A stretch of 64,000 nt of DNA from Poriferisodalis sp965208895 (GTDB lineage Bacteria > Actinomycetota > Acidimicrobiia > Acidimicrobiales > Poriferisodalaceae), in NCBI RefSeq assembly GCF_965208895.1, contig NZ_OZ242363.1, forward strand, positions 4,377,745-4,441,744, written 5' to 3'. The position numbers were made by a program, and so were the translations under genes. A model generated the notes under the pieces. The model saw nothing but the letters and a program-made list of their open reading frames with translations. It searched no databases and had not been told where the DNA came from. Positions 25,804-33,900 of the stretch are shown here, piece after piece. The stretch's first letter is position 1; the number at the start of each line of letters is the position of its first letter.

Positions 25804-27210
25804 TTGCACGGCATACCGAAGTTGGAAGACCGCTGGGACGCGGATTGGTCCGACGCCGCGGCGGGAGTCGAAGACCAGGTTCGCGACTTGGGGCTGCGAA
25901 GCGTTCGGGTCTCGTTCGCCGACCAGCACGGGTTGCTGCACGGCAAGGTTCTCGACGCGGCGCAGATCGCGCAGGCGCTGCGCAGCGGCGTCTCGTTTCC
26001 GGCTTCGTTGCTCACCAAGGACACCGGCCGGCACTACGCGTTCAGCCTCTGGGAGCCCGACGGCGGCCCAACGCTTGCCTCGGTGATGGGGGCGCGCGAC
26101 ATGCTGATGGTCCCCGACCCCGCCACGTTTCGCGTGCTGCCGTGGTTGGACGGGACCGGGTGGATGCTCTGTGACCTGTACAGCGTCGGGGGTGCTCCGG
26201 TCGAGCTGTCCACGCGCCGGATCTGTGCTGCAGCGCATCAGCGGCTGGCGGATCGCGGACTGCGGCTCCGCGCTGGTCTCGAGATGGAGTTCCATCTCTA
26301 CCGCGTCGATGAATCCTCCGGTGACCACCAACGCATCCACCCGGGGTGGGACCTGCTGGCTGAGGACTACTCCGATCAGATTGAACCGCTGCTCGAACCG
26401 ATCCAACGCCACCTCACGGCGCTGGGCCTGGCGCCGAGGACGATCGAGGCCGAGCACGGCCCCAGTCAGGTGGAGCTCACCTTCGCTCCCGCTGACGGCA
26501 TCGAACTGGCCGATCAAGCGGTTCTGATCCGCGCCGCCGTCAAGCAGATCGCGAGGCGACACGGCTTGCATGCGACGTTCATGTCCAGGCCAGCAGGCGA
26601 CGACACCTTCACGACCGGCTGGCACATCCATCAATCGGTCCTCAGCGCCGGCGACGGCCGCAACCTGTTCGCGCCGACGATCCCCGGTGAAGCGCTCTCG
26701 GAGATGGCGATGCACTACCTCGGCGGGCTCCTCGACCACGCCGAGGAATCCTGCCTGCTCACCACGCCGACCATTACCGGCTACAAGCGCTACCGGCCCT
26801 ACAGCATCGCTCCCGACCGGATCGTGTGGAGCCGCCAACACCGAGGTGCCATGCTGCGCGTCATCGACGAGCCCCCCGGGCCCGCGACCAGAATCGAGAA
26901 CCGCGCTGGCGACCCCGCTGCGAACCCCCACCTCTACCTCGCGTCCCAAATCCTCTCAGGGATCGACGGCATCGATTCGAAACTCGAGGCGCCACCCCCC
27001 AGCGAGACGCCGTATGAGGCTGAGGCAGGACCCCTCCTGCCTCGCACCCTCGGCGGTGCCATCGACGCATTCAACCGCAGCGGCTTCTACCGCAGCACCC
27101 TCGGCGATGAAATCGTCGACTACCTCGTCGCCCTCAAAAGGTCCGAGTGGACACGGTTCGGTGCCGCAGTGACCGACTGGGAACAACGCGAGTACTACGA
27201 CACCTTCTAG
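25804..27210 (+). CDS. Glutamine synthetase-like gamma-glutamyl ligase
   Basis: 468 residues of the glutamine synthetase superfamily: metal-binding LEMEFHLYR, EHGPSQVELTFAP, GWHIHQSV (the H-x-H/N loop), NRAGDPAANPHLYLASQI. The family includes true GS and catabolic gamma-glutamylamide synthetases that glutamylate amines (IpuC) or aniline (TdnQ/AtdA1). Adjacency to a Rieske oxygenase favours the catabolic type. The best start is TTG at 25804, directly after the oxygenase stop. The last codons lie inside a 28-bp direct repeat. Confidence 0.85.
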   Translation: MHGIPKLEDRWDADWSDAAAGVEDQVRDLGLRSVRVSFADQHGLLHGKVLDAAQIAQALRSGVSFPASLLTKDTGRHYAFSLWEPDGGPTLASVMGARDMLMVPDPATFRVLPWLDGTGWMLCDLYSVGGAPVELSTRRICAAAHQRLADRGLRLRAGLEMEFHLYRVDESSGDHQRIHPGWDLLAEDYSDQIEPLLEPIQRHLTALGLAPRTIEAEHGPSQVELTFAPADGIELADQAVLIRAAVKQIARRHGLHATFMSRPAGDDTFTTGWHIHQSVLSAGDGRNLFAPTIPGEALSEMAMHYLGGLLDHAEESCLLTTPTITGYKRYRPYSIAPDRIVWSRQHRGAMLRVIDEPPGPATRIENRAGDPAANPHLYLASQILSGIDGIDSKLEAPPPSETPYEAEAGPLLPRTLGGAIDAFNRSGFYRSTLGDEIVDYLVALKRSEWTRFGAAVTDWEQREYYDTF

Positions 27211-27229
27211 CCGGGGCACTCAGCAGTGC
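27202..27229. repeat. 28-bp direct repeat, left copy
   Basis: ACCTTCTAGCCGGGGCACTC (27202-27221) followed by AGC, one variable base and GTGC; recurs at 28368-28395 with a single mismatch. It spans the ligase stop codon (TAG at 27208-27210), so the end of that gene is an apparent insertion site. Confidence 0.75.
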
Positions 27230-27265
27230 TGGCGCATCTGCGCCCGCCGGTAGCGTCCCGCACCG

Positions 27266-27775
27266 GTGAACGAACCTGACCCGACTGAGTCGCGGGCCGC
27301 CTACCGGCTGGCCTATGAGGAAGTGGTCCGCTGGCGAGCCGAACTTGACGCCCAAATGGACCGCATCCGCACGAGATCCATGGCGTTCTTCGCCGTTGCG
27401 GTGATCGCTGCGGGCACCGGGCTGGCCGGATTTCCTACTACGAAACCGCCTTTGGCGAGCCCGTCGGTTCTGTGGATGACGGTGATCGGTGCGGGCGTGT
27501 TCGCCAACCTAGTCGCCGTGCTGGCGGTGCTGCGAAGTCCGGAGGGTCCGTTTGGTGATAGCCCGCACGCGCTTGTAGCGCAGGGGGACGATGTTGACTT
27601 GTTCCCCACAGATGACGCGGTGTATCGCGACCTCGCTCTATGGGGCGACAGCAACGTCCAAGAGCTGTACCTGCAGTTCAACGCCCGCCGGAAGTGGCTC
27701 TATGTGAGCTTGGCGGGAGTCACCGCAGTGCTGGGAGCCCTCGCTGCGCTGCATTGGGGCAGGCTGTTCCTCTAA
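27266..27775 (+). CDS. Small three-span membrane protein, unknown function
   Basis: 169 residues from a GTG start. A charged helical N-terminus (YRLAYEEVVRWRAELDAQMD) precedes membrane segments at about 39-60 (MAFFAVAVIAAGTGLAGF) and 70-90 (VLWMTVIGAGVFANLVAVLA), a soluble part of about 50 residues, and a third segment at the C-terminus (LYVSLAGVTAVLGALAALHW). The layout resembles small membrane effectors of defence modules but no specific family is recognised. It is the main cargo between the two 28-bp direct repeats. Confidence 0.6.
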   Translation: MNEPDPTESRAAYRLAYEEVVRWRAELDAQMDRIRTRSMAFFAVAVIAAGTGLAGFPTTKPPLASPSVLWMTVIGAGVFANLVAVLAVLRSPEGPFGDSPHALVAQGDDVDLFPTDDAVYRDLALWGDSNVQELYLQFNARRKWLYVSLAGVTAVLGALAALHWGRLFL

Positions 27776-27778
27776 CCG

Positions 27779-28015
27779 TTACCCCGCTGCCTTCCGGCGC
27801 TGCCGGGGGTTCACCACGACCCTCTTGGCCATAGCAACTGTCTTCCGGCGCTGCCTGGGCGCTGCCACAGCCCGCTTGGCCATAGCAACTGCCTTCCGGC
27901 GCTCAGTTGGGCGCTGAGGGTTCACGTGGGATATCGGCTGCAGTCGAGGCGCCGACTCCTCGGGGGCATCCTGCGTCACGGCACCGCCACCGCCCTCTGC
28001 GTCCTCCGGGCCCAT
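27779..28015 (-). CDS. Small basic protein with 17-residue repeats
   Basis: 78 residues with an excellent RBS (AAGGAGG seven bases before the ATG). The N-terminal 35 residues are acidic; the rest is two 17-residue repeats, RRKAVAMAKRAVAAPRQ and RRKTVAMAKRVVVNPRQ, then RRKAAG. The Lys/Arg/Ala tail is histone H1-like and suggests nucleic-acid or polyanion binding. The family is not recognised. It is convergent with the membrane protein gene, four bases apart. Confidence 0.5.
   Translation of the reverse strand: MGPEDAEGGGGAVTQDAPEESAPRLQPISHVNPQRPTERRKAVAMAKRAVAAPRQRRKTVAMAKRVVVNPRQRRKAAG
27824..27903. repeat. Tandem 51-bp direct repeat within the basic protein gene
   Basis: CTTGGCCATAGCAACTG plus CTTCCGGCGCT occurs at 27824-27852 and again 51 bases later at 27875-27903; the unit encodes the 17-residue basic repeat. 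Confidence 0.7.
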
Positions 28016-28244
28016 CAGGGTTTCCTCCTTGCAAGGCCGAACTCAATCGGCCATGCAAAGACGAGCCTAACCCACCTGCTCCTAACGCCATAGGTGCGTG
28101 ATCGCCGGAAGGTGCCTCCCCCTGTTGACCGGCCACCTCGCGACGCAAGATCTCGGGGCTGGCAAAGATCGCCCCCGGCGCATGGGTCGCCTGGTCCAAC
28201 GCAGCCCTGGTTCGGCTTGGATCAATCTCGGTCGCACCTGACAT
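27903..28244 (-). CDS. Possible protein upstream of the basic-repeat gene
   Basis: GGGAGGA four bases before the ATG at 28244 is a strong start signal, giving MSGATEIDPSRTRAALDQAT... and a frame to 27903 (113 codons). It overlaps the start of the next gene by more than 100 bases, and rare TTA/TTG codons appear after residue 50, so the true product may be shorter or a single-base shift may exist between the two genes. No family recognised. Confidence 0.35.
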   Translation of the reverse strand: MSGATEIDPSRTRAALDQATHAPGAIFASPEILRREVAGQQGEAPSGDHAPMALGAGGLGSSLHGRLSSALQGGNPDGPGGRRGRWRCRDAGCPRGVGASTAADIPREPSAPN

Positions 28245-28367
28245 CGCGTCCTCCCGTTCCTTCGGTTTCGAATTGCGGAATTCGCGCCGCCATCGGAAAA
28301 TGAGTAGCCGACGCTGCTTGCTCGACAGCCCACACCATGCGACGCCGTCGACACCTGGCGACTCCGT

Positions 28368-28395
28368 ACCTTCTAGCCGGGGCACTCAGCGGTGC
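28368..28395. repeat. 28-bp direct repeat, right copy
   Basis: Same sequence as 27202-27229 except position 24 (G for A). Here it lies in intergenic DNA 43 bases before the VOC gene, exactly where the sequence following the ligase gene would be expected if the 1.1 kb between the copies had been inserted. Confidence 0.75.
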
Positions 28396-28437
28396 GCGAG
28401 GACCGTGCAGTATCGACGGCGTCGCTAGGTTCCGGTC

Positions 28438-28803
28438 GTGAGTGTTGAGTGGGAGCAGGTCATTGTCGCTTCGCGTGACCCGGTGGCGCTTGGTCGTTGG
28501 TGGTGTGAGGCGCTGGATTGGGTGGTTGTCAACGATGGCCCGGTCGTGTTGGAGATTCGGCCCGAGGTCGGCCGCTCGCCGGGCATCATGTTCGTGCCGA
28601 GCGAACGGGCCAAACTGGGCCAGAACCGTCTCCATATCGACCTTCGTCCCGATGATCAGGACGCCGAGGTCGATCGGCTGATTGGGCGCGGTGCTTCTCG
28701 TGTCGATGTCGGGCAGAGCGATGTTTCTTGGGTAGTGCTTGCCGATCCTGAGGGCAACGAGTTCTGCGTCCTATCGGCTCGGTCGGCGACTTCGAACCCG
28801 TGA
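28438..28803 (+). CDS. VOC (glyoxalase/dioxygenase superfamily) protein
   Basis: 121 residues from GTG: VEWEQVIVASRDPVALGRWW, CEALDWVVV, LHIDLRPDDQDAEVDRLIGR and VLADPEGNEFCVLS match the beta-alpha-beta-beta-beta modules of the vicinal oxygen chelate fold. The His of LHIDL and the Glu of GNEFCVL are the usual metal-ligand positions. Function (lyase, resistance or dioxygenase) cannot be fixed. Confidence 0.75.
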   Translation: MSVEWEQVIVASRDPVALGRWWCEALDWVVVNDGPVVLEIRPEVGRSPGIMFVPSERAKLGQNRLHIDLRPDDQDAEVDRLIGRGASRVDVGQSDVSWVVLADPEGNEFCVLSARSATSNP

Positions 28804-28939
28804 CACGCCCATGTCGTCGGCATCGGGTTGGTTTCTGGCACATAACGCAGACTTTGTGCCTTGTGTCAGAAACTTGCTACAGTCCAGGGCGACGGGGCTT
28901 CACCGGCACCAGAGTTTGAGAACCCAGGGGGACCTGATT

Positions 28940-30697
28940 GTGGATTCCGCATCGTTTGACGTCTTAATCAGCAACGGGTTCGTCGTGGATGGAACGGGCG
29001 CGCCTGGCTACTACGGGGATGTCGGCATTCGCGACGGCCGGGTCGCCGAGATCGGGCGTTTGAAGGGATGCACCGCGGTGCGCACCATCGACGCCACGGG
29101 AAAGATCGTGGCGCCGGGCCACGTCACCCAGCATACGCACTACGACGCCGCCCTGTTCTGGGATCCGTACTGTCTCGACTCGGGTCCAAACGGCATCACG
29201 ACGGTCGTCAACTCCAACTGTGGATTCGGGTTCGCGCCCGTGAGGGCTCACGACGCCGAGCGGACGATGTTGATGATGTCGACGACCGAGCAGATTCCCG
29301 TGGCTCATCAACGAGCTGCGATGCCATGGGACTGGGAGACGTTCCCCGATTGGATGGACCGGCTAGAGGCGCTGCCCAAGGGCGTCAACGTCTCGACGTA
29401 CCTGCCGCTCAACCCGTTGCTGGTCTACGTGATGGGTGCCGACGCGGCCAAGACCCGGTCACCAAACGCGCAGGAGATGGCGGAGATCCATCGCCTGATC
29501 AACGAAGCCATGGACGCCGGTGTAATTGGCGTCTCGATGTCGTCGATGGGCGCCGAGGGCAACACGCACGTGGACTACGACGGCACGTCCATGCCGACCG
29601 ATTCGATGGATCACGACGCGCTCGTCGAGATCCGTCGCGCTGTGGTCGACAGAGGCGAGGGCATCATCCAGGTGCTGTCACAGATTGCGATCTATGGCGA
29701 CCGCTCGATCACCGAACGCCTCGCCGAACTCGCGCATGGATCCGGCGTTCGGGTCATTCACAACGCTTTTCTCACGAACGATCAGCTCGACTTCCTCGTG
29801 CCCCAAGATCTGGAGTGGCTCAGCGAGCAGCGAGGTCTGGGCCGCGACATCACCGCCGGCGCGCTGCTCAACCGTGGCTGGGTGGAGGCCGGCGTACGCG
29901 AGCTCGACGCGGCCGGTGGCCAGTTCAAGGGCGTCCGCCGGATCGTCGCCTGCGCCGACGACGACGAGATTCGTGCCCTGCTCGGCGACCGCGACTTCGT
30001 CGAGAGCTTCGATGCCGAGCTCGGCGAAGTCACCGCAGCCACCGGCGCTTCGGGCTTGGCGGGCCAGACGGTAATCGATGTCGGCGGCAACGAGGCCCTC
30101 GAGGGGCACCTCGGGCGAACGCTCAACGACATCGCCGAGGAGATCGGCCAATCCTTGGTCGCGGTATTGGCCGATCTGGCGCTCCGGTCCGATCTCGCCC
30201 TCCAGCTCAAGTCGCCGCCGATCGGCGCCACGGAGCCCGAGCAAGCCATGTCGTATCTCGATCACGCCGGTGTCGTCGGTGGTGGGTCAGACGGCGGCGC
30301 CCACACCAAGTCGTTCGGCATGGGCCACTATCCGACTGATCTCCTCATCTGGCTGGTTCGGGAGCAAGGCGTACGGACGCTCGAGGACATGCACTTCCAG
30401 CTCAGCCTCAAGCCCGCCCGTGCCGTGCAGATTCGCGATCGCGGGGCGCTCCTGCCGGGCTTCTGGGCCGACGTGCTCGTCTACGACCTCAACGACCTGC
30501 ATTTCGACATGAGTCGGTACGACATCGTGCACGACATGCCGAACGGCGACTGGCGACGGAAGGGCGACGCCGGCGGCTACCAGTACATCCTGGTCAATGG
30601 TGAAGTCACCCACGAGGCCGGTGTCAGCAACGGGCAGACACCGGGCCAGGTCGTGCGAGTCACCTCGCCATCGCCGTTGGTCGAAGCCGTCTCGTGA
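28940..30697 (+). CDS. N-acyl-D-amino-acid deacylase-family amidohydrolase
   Basis: 585 residues from GTG 28940 (AGGGGGA upstream). DVLISNGFVVDGTGAPGYYG and KIVAPGHVTQHTHYDAALFW carry the HxH metal motif; SNCGFGFAPV, GSDGGAHTKSFG and QIRDRGALLPGFWADVLVYD are family blocks. It hydrolyses N-acyl or related amide bonds with zinc. The TetR gene starts inside its stop codon (GTGA), so the two are cotranscribed and the regulator probably senses its substrate or product. Confidence 0.85.
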   Translation: MDSASFDVLISNGFVVDGTGAPGYYGDVGIRDGRVAEIGRLKGCTAVRTIDATGKIVAPGHVTQHTHYDAALFWDPYCLDSGPNGITTVVNSNCGFGFAPVRAHDAERTMLMMSTTEQIPVAHQRAAMPWDWETFPDWMDRLEALPKGVNVSTYLPLNPLLVYVMGADAAKTRSPNAQEMAEIHRLINEAMDAGVIGVSMSSMGAEGNTHVDYDGTSMPTDSMDHDALVEIRRAVVDRGEGIIQVLSQIAIYGDRSITERLAELAHGSGVRVIHNAFLTNDQLDFLVPQDLEWLSEQRGLGRDITAGALLNRGWVEAGVRELDAAGGQFKGVRRIVACADDDEIRALLGDRDFVESFDAELGEVTAATGASGLAGQTVIDVGGNEALEGHLGRTLNDIAEEIGQSLVAVLADLALRSDLALQLKSPPIGATEPEQAMSYLDHAGVVGGGSDGGAHTKSFGMGHYPTDLLIWLVREQGVRTLEDMHFQLSLKPARAVQIRDRGALLPGFWADVLVYDLNDLHFDMSRYDIVHDMPNGDWRRKGDAGGYQYILVNGEVTHEAGVSNGQTPGQVVRVTSPSPLVEAVS

Positions 30698-31278
30698 CCC
30701 TGGCGGACCACGCCAATGAGCGGGACAAGATCGTCGACGCAGCGATTCGCTGTTTCGAGAGGTTCGGACCCCAGCGCACGTCGATGAACGACATCGCGGA
30801 TGAGGCTGGGATCTCGCGGCGCACGCTGTACCGGCAGTTCGACGATCGACCTGCGCTCGTCGCCGAGATCCTCGACCGGCGGCTCTCGGAGTTGCACGCT
30901 TCGGTCGTGGCCCATCTGGCGACCTACGACGACATCGAGGCTGCGCTGATCGAGGGCTCGTTGTTCTCAGTCGAAGCCGGCGAGGCCGACGAACTCGTGG
31001 CCGAAATCGTCCGTCACGAACACGCCGGAACGCCCGAACGCTTCCTGTTGCGGGTCAACGACGCGATTGCAGCCCGAGTGCTCGAGAGTTGGTCGGCGGT
31101 CCTCGGTCGCGGGCGTGCGCAGGGCCGAGTCCGAACCGAACTCAGCGACACGCGCGTCGTCGAACTCATCATGACGGTTCACACGGTCGCGTTGCTCCGC
31201 GACGACCTCGGCCGCAATGGGCGTCGCGCACTCTTTCGCGACCTTCTCGTCGCATCTGTCCTTCGTCAGCCAGCGTGA
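30694..31278 (+). CDS. TetR-family transcriptional regulator
   Basis: 194 residues. The N-terminal DNA-binding domain is IVDAAIRCFERFGPQRTSMN, DIADEAGISRRTLYRQFDDR, with the recognition helix SRRTLYRQF. The remaining 140 residues are the ligand/dimer domain. GTG at 30694 overlaps the deacylase stop. It likely autoregulates the operon. Confidence 0.85.
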   Translation: MTLADHANERDKIVDAAIRCFERFGPQRTSMNDIADEAGISRRTLYRQFDDRPALVAEILDRRLSELHASVVAHLATYDDIEAALIEGSLFSVEAGEADELVAEIVRHEHAGTPERFLLRVNDAIAARVLESWSAVLGRGRAQGRVRTELSDTRVVELIMTVHTVALLRDDLGRNGRRALFRDLLVASVLRQPA

Positions 31279-31340
31279 CCTTGGCGAACTGCTCTAGGCG
31301 GTGTTGACGATGTGGGCGTCGACGCGCTGGCTCGTGAGAC

Positions 31341-32510
31341 TCACGAGATGCTGGCTCGGAACGACGAGAACCCCGAGAGCATGTTGCTGGGGAACGGTGT
31401 GGGGTCTTCGACGTCGATCGTGGTGACCTTGCGGGCCATGGCGTCGAGCAGGCATTGCATCTCCAACTCGGCGAGGTGCGCTCCGGCGCAGCGGTGGACG
31501 CCGTGTCCGAAGGCGACGTGGTCCTTGGCGTCGCGTTCGATGTCGAATACAGCGGGGAGCGCATAGCGCCGTTCGTCGTGATTGGCGGCTGCGTAGAGAA
31601 TCACCACCCGGTCGCCGGCCGGTACGAACACGTCGCCAGCCTCATAATCGGCGTTGGCCAAACGGGTGAAGGCGCGGACGGGGGAACCGATGCGGAGTGC
31701 CTCGTGTACCGCCGCCGGAATCAGTGACCGGTCGTTCTTGACTTTGTCGAACTGGCCGGGGTTGCGTCCGAGCTGGTACAGCAGGTGACCGGCACCAAGA
31801 ATGGTGGTGTCGAGACTTGGAATGATGTAGTCGAAGACCAGCTTGCGGGCTTCGCTCAGATCGATCTTGCCTTCGTCGGCAGCCCGGAAGAGGCCCGCAG
31901 CCCACCCCTGCGGCGGCAGGTCGGCTGGGTCGAGGTCAAGCACGTATCGGCCGGCCTCCATCACGCCGGGCAGTCCTGCCTGGGCCCGCTCGTTCATCGG
32001 CCCCAGCGCGTTGAAGGCGGCGCCTGCCCATTCGAGCATTCGAGCACGTCCATCGGGGGGCAAGCCGATGAGCACGGAAATGAGGCTCACGGGCAGGTAG
32101 CTAGAGAAATCGGACATGCCGTCGAAACTGTCCAAGGCGAGCAATCGCTCGACCAGCTCGTCGGAGAGTTGCTGCACTCGCTCTCGAATGTCGCGCACGG
32201 CGCTGGGCATCATGGGCCTCATCAGGGCGGAGCGCAGGCGTCGGTGCTCGTCTCCGTCGCTCACCAGCGAGTTGGTATTGCCGGTGTTGTTGAGGGCGTC
32301 GTTCATGGCCACCCCCTTGCCCGACAGCAGAATCGAATCGGCGCGGAGCGCAGCGCGGACATCTTCGAAGCGGGAGATTGCCCACATGTCGTAGGGCTCG
32401 AGCCAGACGGCTGCGCCGGCGTTGCGGATCTGTTCGTACAACGGATACGGGTCGGCGATGGCTTCGTCGCTGAACAGGTCTATATCGATGCTGGGCGATT
32501 TCGCGGTCAT
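31341..32510 (-). CDS. Cytochrome P450
   Basis: 389 residues. Haem loop FGHGVHRCAGAHLAELEM, I-helix oxygen site PSLDTTILGAG, K-helix ExxR in VHEALRIGSP. A soluble bacterial class I P450 needing ferredoxin and reductase, not encoded nearby. It follows the Rieske gene on the same strand by 25 bases, suggesting successive oxidations of one substrate. Confidence 0.9.
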   Translation of the reverse strand: MTAKSPSIDIDLFSDEAIADPYPLYEQIRNAGAAVWLEPYDMWAISRFEDVRAALRADSILLSGKGVAMNDALNNTGNTNSLVSDGDEHRRLRSALMRPMMPSAVRDIRERVQQLSDELVERLLALDSFDGMSDFSSYLPVSLISVLIGLPPDGRARMLEWAGAAFNALGPMNERAQAGLPGVMEAGRYVLDLDPADLPPQGWAAGLFRAADEGKIDLSEARKLVFDYIIPSLDTTILGAGHLLYQLGRNPGQFDKVKNDRSLIPAAVHEALRIGSPVRAFTRLANADYEAGDVFVPAGDRVVILYAAANHDERRYALPAVFDIERDAKDHVAFGHGVHRCAGAHLAELEMQCLLDAMARKVTTIDVEDPTPFPSNMLSGFSSFRASIS

Positions 32511-32535
32511 GGTTTCGGCTCAGTCCCGTCTGGGT

Positions 32536-33639
32536 TCAGTCTTGGGTGGCTGTTGCCTGCGTGCGTCCGTATTCGGCTTCGACCCAGCCCAGCACGATTC
32601 GTCGGAAGAGCAGGCCGGCCTTGTCGCCCCCGATCACTAGCTCCTGGTAGTCGAAATTGTCGTTGTCCAGCACCTTTTGCATGTGGTCGACGGCCCACGC
32701 GTCTTCGTCGAACCCATGCTTGATGGTCAGGGCCATGAACTCGTAGTAGGCGTCGTTGTCCACTCCAAAATCGTTGGAGATCGACCACCAGTAGTGGGTG
32801 GTCGTGCTCGATTCGGGAGTGACGTAGTGCATGATGTACTGGCTGAAGATCTCGCGGTCTTCCGCCTCGGGATCACCCACCTTGATCGGGGCGTAGCCCT
32901 TGAACACCCCCGGCGAGATTGCGAGCCCGCCGTCCCAGCGCTCGGCGGGGCGCCCCGCTATTCGTTCTTGGATGTCGGGCGGCAGGGCACCAGTTGCGCG
33001 TGCGGGGTTGTTGTCGACGCGGTAGCAGCTCGCGCCCTCGGGTGTTTCCTCGACGGTGGTCGGCAGCTCGAGGAAGGAGTCATCGAATCCGAAGGAGTCC
33101 CGATGCAGGTAGGAGAAATGGGTCAAGTCGTTCAGGTTCTCCTGCATCAGCAGGTAGCTGCCGTCGAGGTGGTGGCTGTTGTGGAACGTCCGGAATCCGG
33201 AGTCGCTGAGGAATGGAAGGTCGGGAAGTCGCGAGAAGTCGGGCTCGTCTTGGTCGCCCATCCAGATGAACACGAACGGACCCTGCTCCACGATCGGGTA
33301 GGTGCGGAGCTTGCGGTCGGGGCAGCGTTTCTGGCTGGGGATGCGGACGATCGTCCCCTCGGGGTCGTAGCGGATGCCGTGGTAATGGCACACCAGCTCG
33401 TCACCCTCTAGGTAGCCCTCGGCGAGGGGGAAGGAGCGGTGCAGGCACCGGTTCTGTGCTGCAACCAAGCGCCCATCGAGCGTTCGGTAGAACACGATCG
33501 AACGCTCGAGCAGGGTTCTCGCCTTGGGCGTACGGTCGAATTCTTCGCAGAGCCCCGCGACGTACCAGTGGTCGTAGAGGAGAGGGAGTCGCACGTAGTC
33601 GCGTACGTTTCGAATGCTGTCGGCAAACTGACTCATCAT
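32536..33639 (-). CDS. Rieske oxygenase (O-demethylase-like)
   Basis: 367 residues. Rieske ligands CLHRSFPLAEG and CHYHGIRYD; iron site ENLNDLTHFSYLHRDSF (Asp, His, His). The short length and N-terminus LPLLYDHWYVAGLCEEF resemble vanillate- or toluate-type monooxygenases. ATG at 33639 or 33636. The upstream region holds an inverted repeat at 33658-33680 that probably controls it. Confidence 0.87.
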   Translation of the reverse strand: MMSQFADSIRNVRDYVRLPLLYDHWYVAGLCEEFDRTPKARTLLERSIVFYRTLDGRLVAAQNRCLHRSFPLAEGYLEGDELVCHYHGIRYDPEGTIVRIPSQKRCPDRKLRTYPIVEQGPFVFIWMGDQDEPDFSRLPDLPFLSDSGFRTFHNSHHLDGSYLLMQENLNDLTHFSYLHRDSFGFDDSFLELPTTVEETPEGASCYRVDNNPARATGALPPDIQERIAGRPAERWDGGLAISPGVFKGYAPIKVGDPEAEDREIFSQYIMHYVTPESSTTTHYWWSISNDFGVDNDAYYEFMALTIKHGFDEDAWAVDHMQKVLDNDNFDYQELVIGGDKAGLLFRRIVLGWVEAEYGRTQATATQD

Positions 33640-33657
33640 TCACCAGCTTTCGGGTCG

Positions 33658-33680
33658 GATGACGCGATTATTTCGTCATC
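33658..33680. promoter_or_regulatory. Inverted repeat operator between Rieske and the divergent gene
   Basis: GATGACG-n9-CGTCATC, perfect over 7 bp per arm. A third half-site, ATGACGC, overlaps the ATG at 33708. AT-rich surroundings suggest this is the divergent promoter region. Confidence 0.5.
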
Positions 33681-33707
33681 ATGGATAAATCTCGATAATC
33701 TACGCTT

Positions 33708-33885
33708 ATGACGCAACAGGAGACCCCGTGAAGCTTCTTGCTATCAGACACTGCGCGCCTCTATCGACCGAGCGTGCGCGTTGCTGCGCGAGCACCTTCA
33801 GACCACGGCCGACCTCCTGATGCAACGAGGTCTCGCCGAGGGGTTCCTCGAGGAGCCGATGAACGAAACTCCGCTCGCCGTCTGA
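33708..33885 (+). pseudogene. Short gene interrupted by a possible one-base insertion
   Basis: From ATG 33708 the frame reads MTQQETP and stops at TGA 33729-33731. Removing one C from the run at 33724-33727 opens it to 33885: MTQQETREASCYQTLRASID..., about 58 residues, mostly helical. It may be a real small protein with a sequencing or mutational indel, or the tail of a lost gene. Not recognised. Confidence 0.3.
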
Positions 33886-33900
33886 AAGAAGCCCCGCCCG

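Noticed and set aside
33724..33731. Programmed +1 frameshift at CCCC-GTGA
   Set aside because: The codons there do not allow plausible tRNA slippage as in prfB; an indel is more likely.
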